From positions 26,952,501 through 27,016,500 of the forward strand of contig NC_068970.1 of NCBI RefSeq assembly GCF_016808095.1: a stretch of 64,000 nucleotides of DNA, written 5' to 3'. The first letter of the stretch is position 1. Every line of letters starts with the position of its first letter. This stretch comes from Vigna angularis (Eukaryota > Streptophyta > Magnoliopsida > Fabales > Fabaceae). Below the pieces are notes generated by a model, which did no database searches, was not told where the DNA came from, and saw nothing but the letters and a program-made list of their open reading frames with translations. The translations under genes were made by a program, and so were the position numbers. This document shows, piece after piece, positions 61,957-64,000 of the stretch.

Positions 61957-63669
61957 TCAGTATGGAATGACATATGGAAGAGCAAAAACATCTGCTGACT
62001 CTATGCGCAGAGCTTCGGCCCATACCTGTGGTGTATCCCCAACCTCTGAAGATTGCACCACAGATTTTCTTTCGGGTGAAACATTGCTGTCAAATAGCCA
62101 TTCTTGATCATCAAAATCAGACCAATGATCCACCTTAGGTACGGAATATACCTGGCTTAGGTACTTGGAGTCTGGATGGGATGGCTTTGCAGAAGCTTCA
62201 GTTACAAAGTCAACTGGCACAATATCAGTGCGAGTCTTGTTTGAAGAAGCTGAAAATGACTGAGTTTCAAAAATCTCATTTTTCATGCCTTCTTTGTTTT
62301 CTACCTTAACACCGGTGGCCACTTGTGGTCTATCCGAAGTATTTGGTACGGAAATTTGCCAGGGTTCCAATGGCCTTCCATTTTTAGTGAATGGTTGAGA
62401 GGAAGACAATTTTGGAAACTTATTGGGCAAACTGTCATTAACTGTAAGAAATTTAAAAAAAAAATGTATATATAACATGTGAGTCAACCGAAAAATATTA
62501 TGTACAATCTTAAACACAACAGGATCACTGGGTAGAAATGCGAATAAGACTAATCATAAGTAACACTCACCACGTGGAACTCCATTTGACTCCATGTCTT
62601 TTCGCTTTTTGAGATTTTCCCCACCAACAGGATCATCATGGCTGTTTCTAGAAAGCTGTGAGAAACAATTTGAATCTTTAAGTCCAATTTTGTTGCTTTC
62701 TTTTAATTTATTTTGCTCTGTTGTTTTAAGTTCACTAGACTCCTTGTCTTTCTCCTCATTTTTCTTCTCTTTATCCCTATCTTTGTTTTTCCCATGCCCT
62801 TTCTTCTCCTTCTCTTTATCTTTCCTTTTATCTCTTCTTTTATCATCTTTTTTTTTCTTAACCTTTTCCTTTCCTTCATCTTTCTTTTCCTTAATCTTTT
62901 CCTCTTCTGTCTTTTCTCTAGCTTCATCTTTCTTTTCCTTAACCTTTTCCTTACCTTCAACTGTTGCTTCCAAATTCTTTTCAAAATACTTCCCGAGAAG
63001 TTTGGGTATTCCATCAACTCTAGGATGAGCGTTTCCAGCATAATTCTGAGCTGGTGAATTTCCAATAGGTCGGACCTCAGCTTGTACTCCTCTTCCATCA
63101 ATCTTCTTAACATCAAGGCCTTTATCCTTGGGTTTTTCACTACCATCAAGCCTGGTCCCACCTCCTTTGGCCACCAACCTATCAGTTGCCTCATTTTTTC
63201 CATGGTTTGCATTAGTAAAGTTATCAACCGATTGATTGGTAGCTCCTCCGTCATCATTCCTAATCCTCCGGTCCAACTCCAGCAGGAACTTTGATTCCAG
63301 GTTTGCAGCCAGAGCATTTTTTTCTGTTGCCTTCTCCCCATTGTTACCAGAATACTGTTTGGTGAGTCTGTTCTCAAACAAGATACCCTTCTTATCATCG
63401 TGCTTATTTTCCTCTTGATGGATATTACCAGCATTGACACCCTCAGATTGTCTTGGAAAACCTTTGTCATCTGTAGAACTGATTTTACTTTTATCTCTAT
63501 CTTTGTTCTTATCCTTATTCTTATCTTTCTTTTTCTCTCTACGTTTTTCCTTTTTGTCCCTCTTTTCCTTATGCTTTCCATCTCTTCCTTCTTTCTCTCT
63601 CCTCTCCTTACTTTCCCTCTTCTCTTTGTCCTTCTTATCTTTCTTATGTTTTCTCTCTTTCTGCTTCTC
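61957..63669 (-). CDS. Lysine-rich nuclear-type protein of unknown function, copy 2 (partial at window edge)
   Basis: Exons 63669-62571 and 62441-61957 (527 aa visible) match exons 2 and 3 of the gene at 44514-49009, with the same phases and splice words (CTTGCAG|GAGAAGCAG, CACGTG|GTGAGT, TTACAG|TTAATGAC). By analogy the 26-codon first exon should lie beyond position 64000; 63670-64000 is intron. The protein has the same K/E/D/R-rich blocks and C-terminus (VDHWSDFD, DTPQVWAEAL, ALPYVIPY). No stop or frameshift is seen in the part present, so it may be functional. The 3' UTR is similar to copy 1 (about 61440-61600 with 44110-44240), showing that the duplication included downstream DNA. Role unknown. 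Confidence 0.85.
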
Positions 63670-64000
63670 CTGCAAGTAATATGGTGAGAAGAGATATTAA
63701 AACAATAATTAAATAAAGAAATGACAACAATGGCTTCACAACATTTTCAAAACCTTTGCATGCAAGAGCAGAGAAAGGAGAATATATCAAAAGCAAAACA
63801 TGCAAAAGAAAATAAACGGTTCTTGCCTGTTGACAAGCATATAAATCCTAGGAAGAAACCATGACAATAACAACAAGATCAATGTCCATAAAATACACAA
63901 TGTCTATCAACTAAATGTTCAAGATTTTAGGAGATCATTGTGATGCCTTCCTTATTAAGAAGTTTCAATGATTAGATTCCTTAAACCCCCATCAGAAGCA

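Noticed and set aside
1..64000. tRNA and rRNA genes
   Set aside because: A search by eye for B-box-like GGTTCGANTCC and cloverleaf arms on both strands found nothing convincing; a covariance-model scan would settle it.

Overview
This window looks like nuclear DNA of a flowering plant, a dicot and probably a legume. The base composition is very AT-rich, genes are sparse and intron-bearing, and nested plant-type transposons fill most of the space. The two metabolic genes belong to plant families (CYP71-type P450, CER2-like BAHD). The legume assignment is an inference from protein and repeat style, not a proof.

Four protein genes can be supported. (1) A two-exon CYP71-type cytochrome P450 on + (2218-6556; 504 aa). 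It has intact haem and ExxR motifs but lacks the usual acid/threonine pair in the I-helix. (2) A two-exon CER2/CER26-like BAHD-family protein on - (15724-13037; 434 aa), of the type that helps make very-long-chain cuticular wax precursors. (3 and 4) Two paralogous lysine-rich nuclear-type proteins of unknown function on -. One is complete at 49009-44514 (553 aa), with a tiny 26-codon first exon I could identify. The other runs off the right edge (63669-61957). The pair looks like a tandem duplication with about 12 kb between the copies, now holding transposons.

The rest is mobile DNA in layers. At 37.5-42.7 kb a decayed Ty1-copia polyprotein is split between two adjacent codons by a 2947-bp element, probably a solo LTR (38112-41058), with a perfect CAATG target duplication. 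At 55064-59514 a second long LTR-like element has GTGAC/GTAAC flanks. It carries a 1109-bp non-autonomous CACTA transposon (55616-56724) with TAT duplications, and a block of snRNA-promoter-like USE/TATA modules. Two Mutator-like elements (18315-19511, 26557-28471) have long terminal inverted repeats and nearly perfect 9-bp target duplications; a third, weaker one is at 51075-52125. A Ty3-gypsy integrase/chromodomain relic lies at 19.7-20.9 kb on -. Fragments of the long-LTR family, a second dispersed repeat family, a palindromic MITE and several minisatellites account for much of the remainder.

The most unusual signal is inside the two long LTRs. Three separate tandem arrays (38.93-39.37, 40.40-40.57 and 58.61-58.83 kb) have repeat units that fold into hairpins. 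In each array the stem differs between copies while pairing is kept, because both arms changed together. A fourth cluster (57.3-57.5 kb) is a series of hairpins built on CGCTATGCGA-type words. These LTRs, and a third LTR-like fragment, also share a strong 5'-splice-site-like block, AGGTAAGG(G/A)GAGCTA or close to it.
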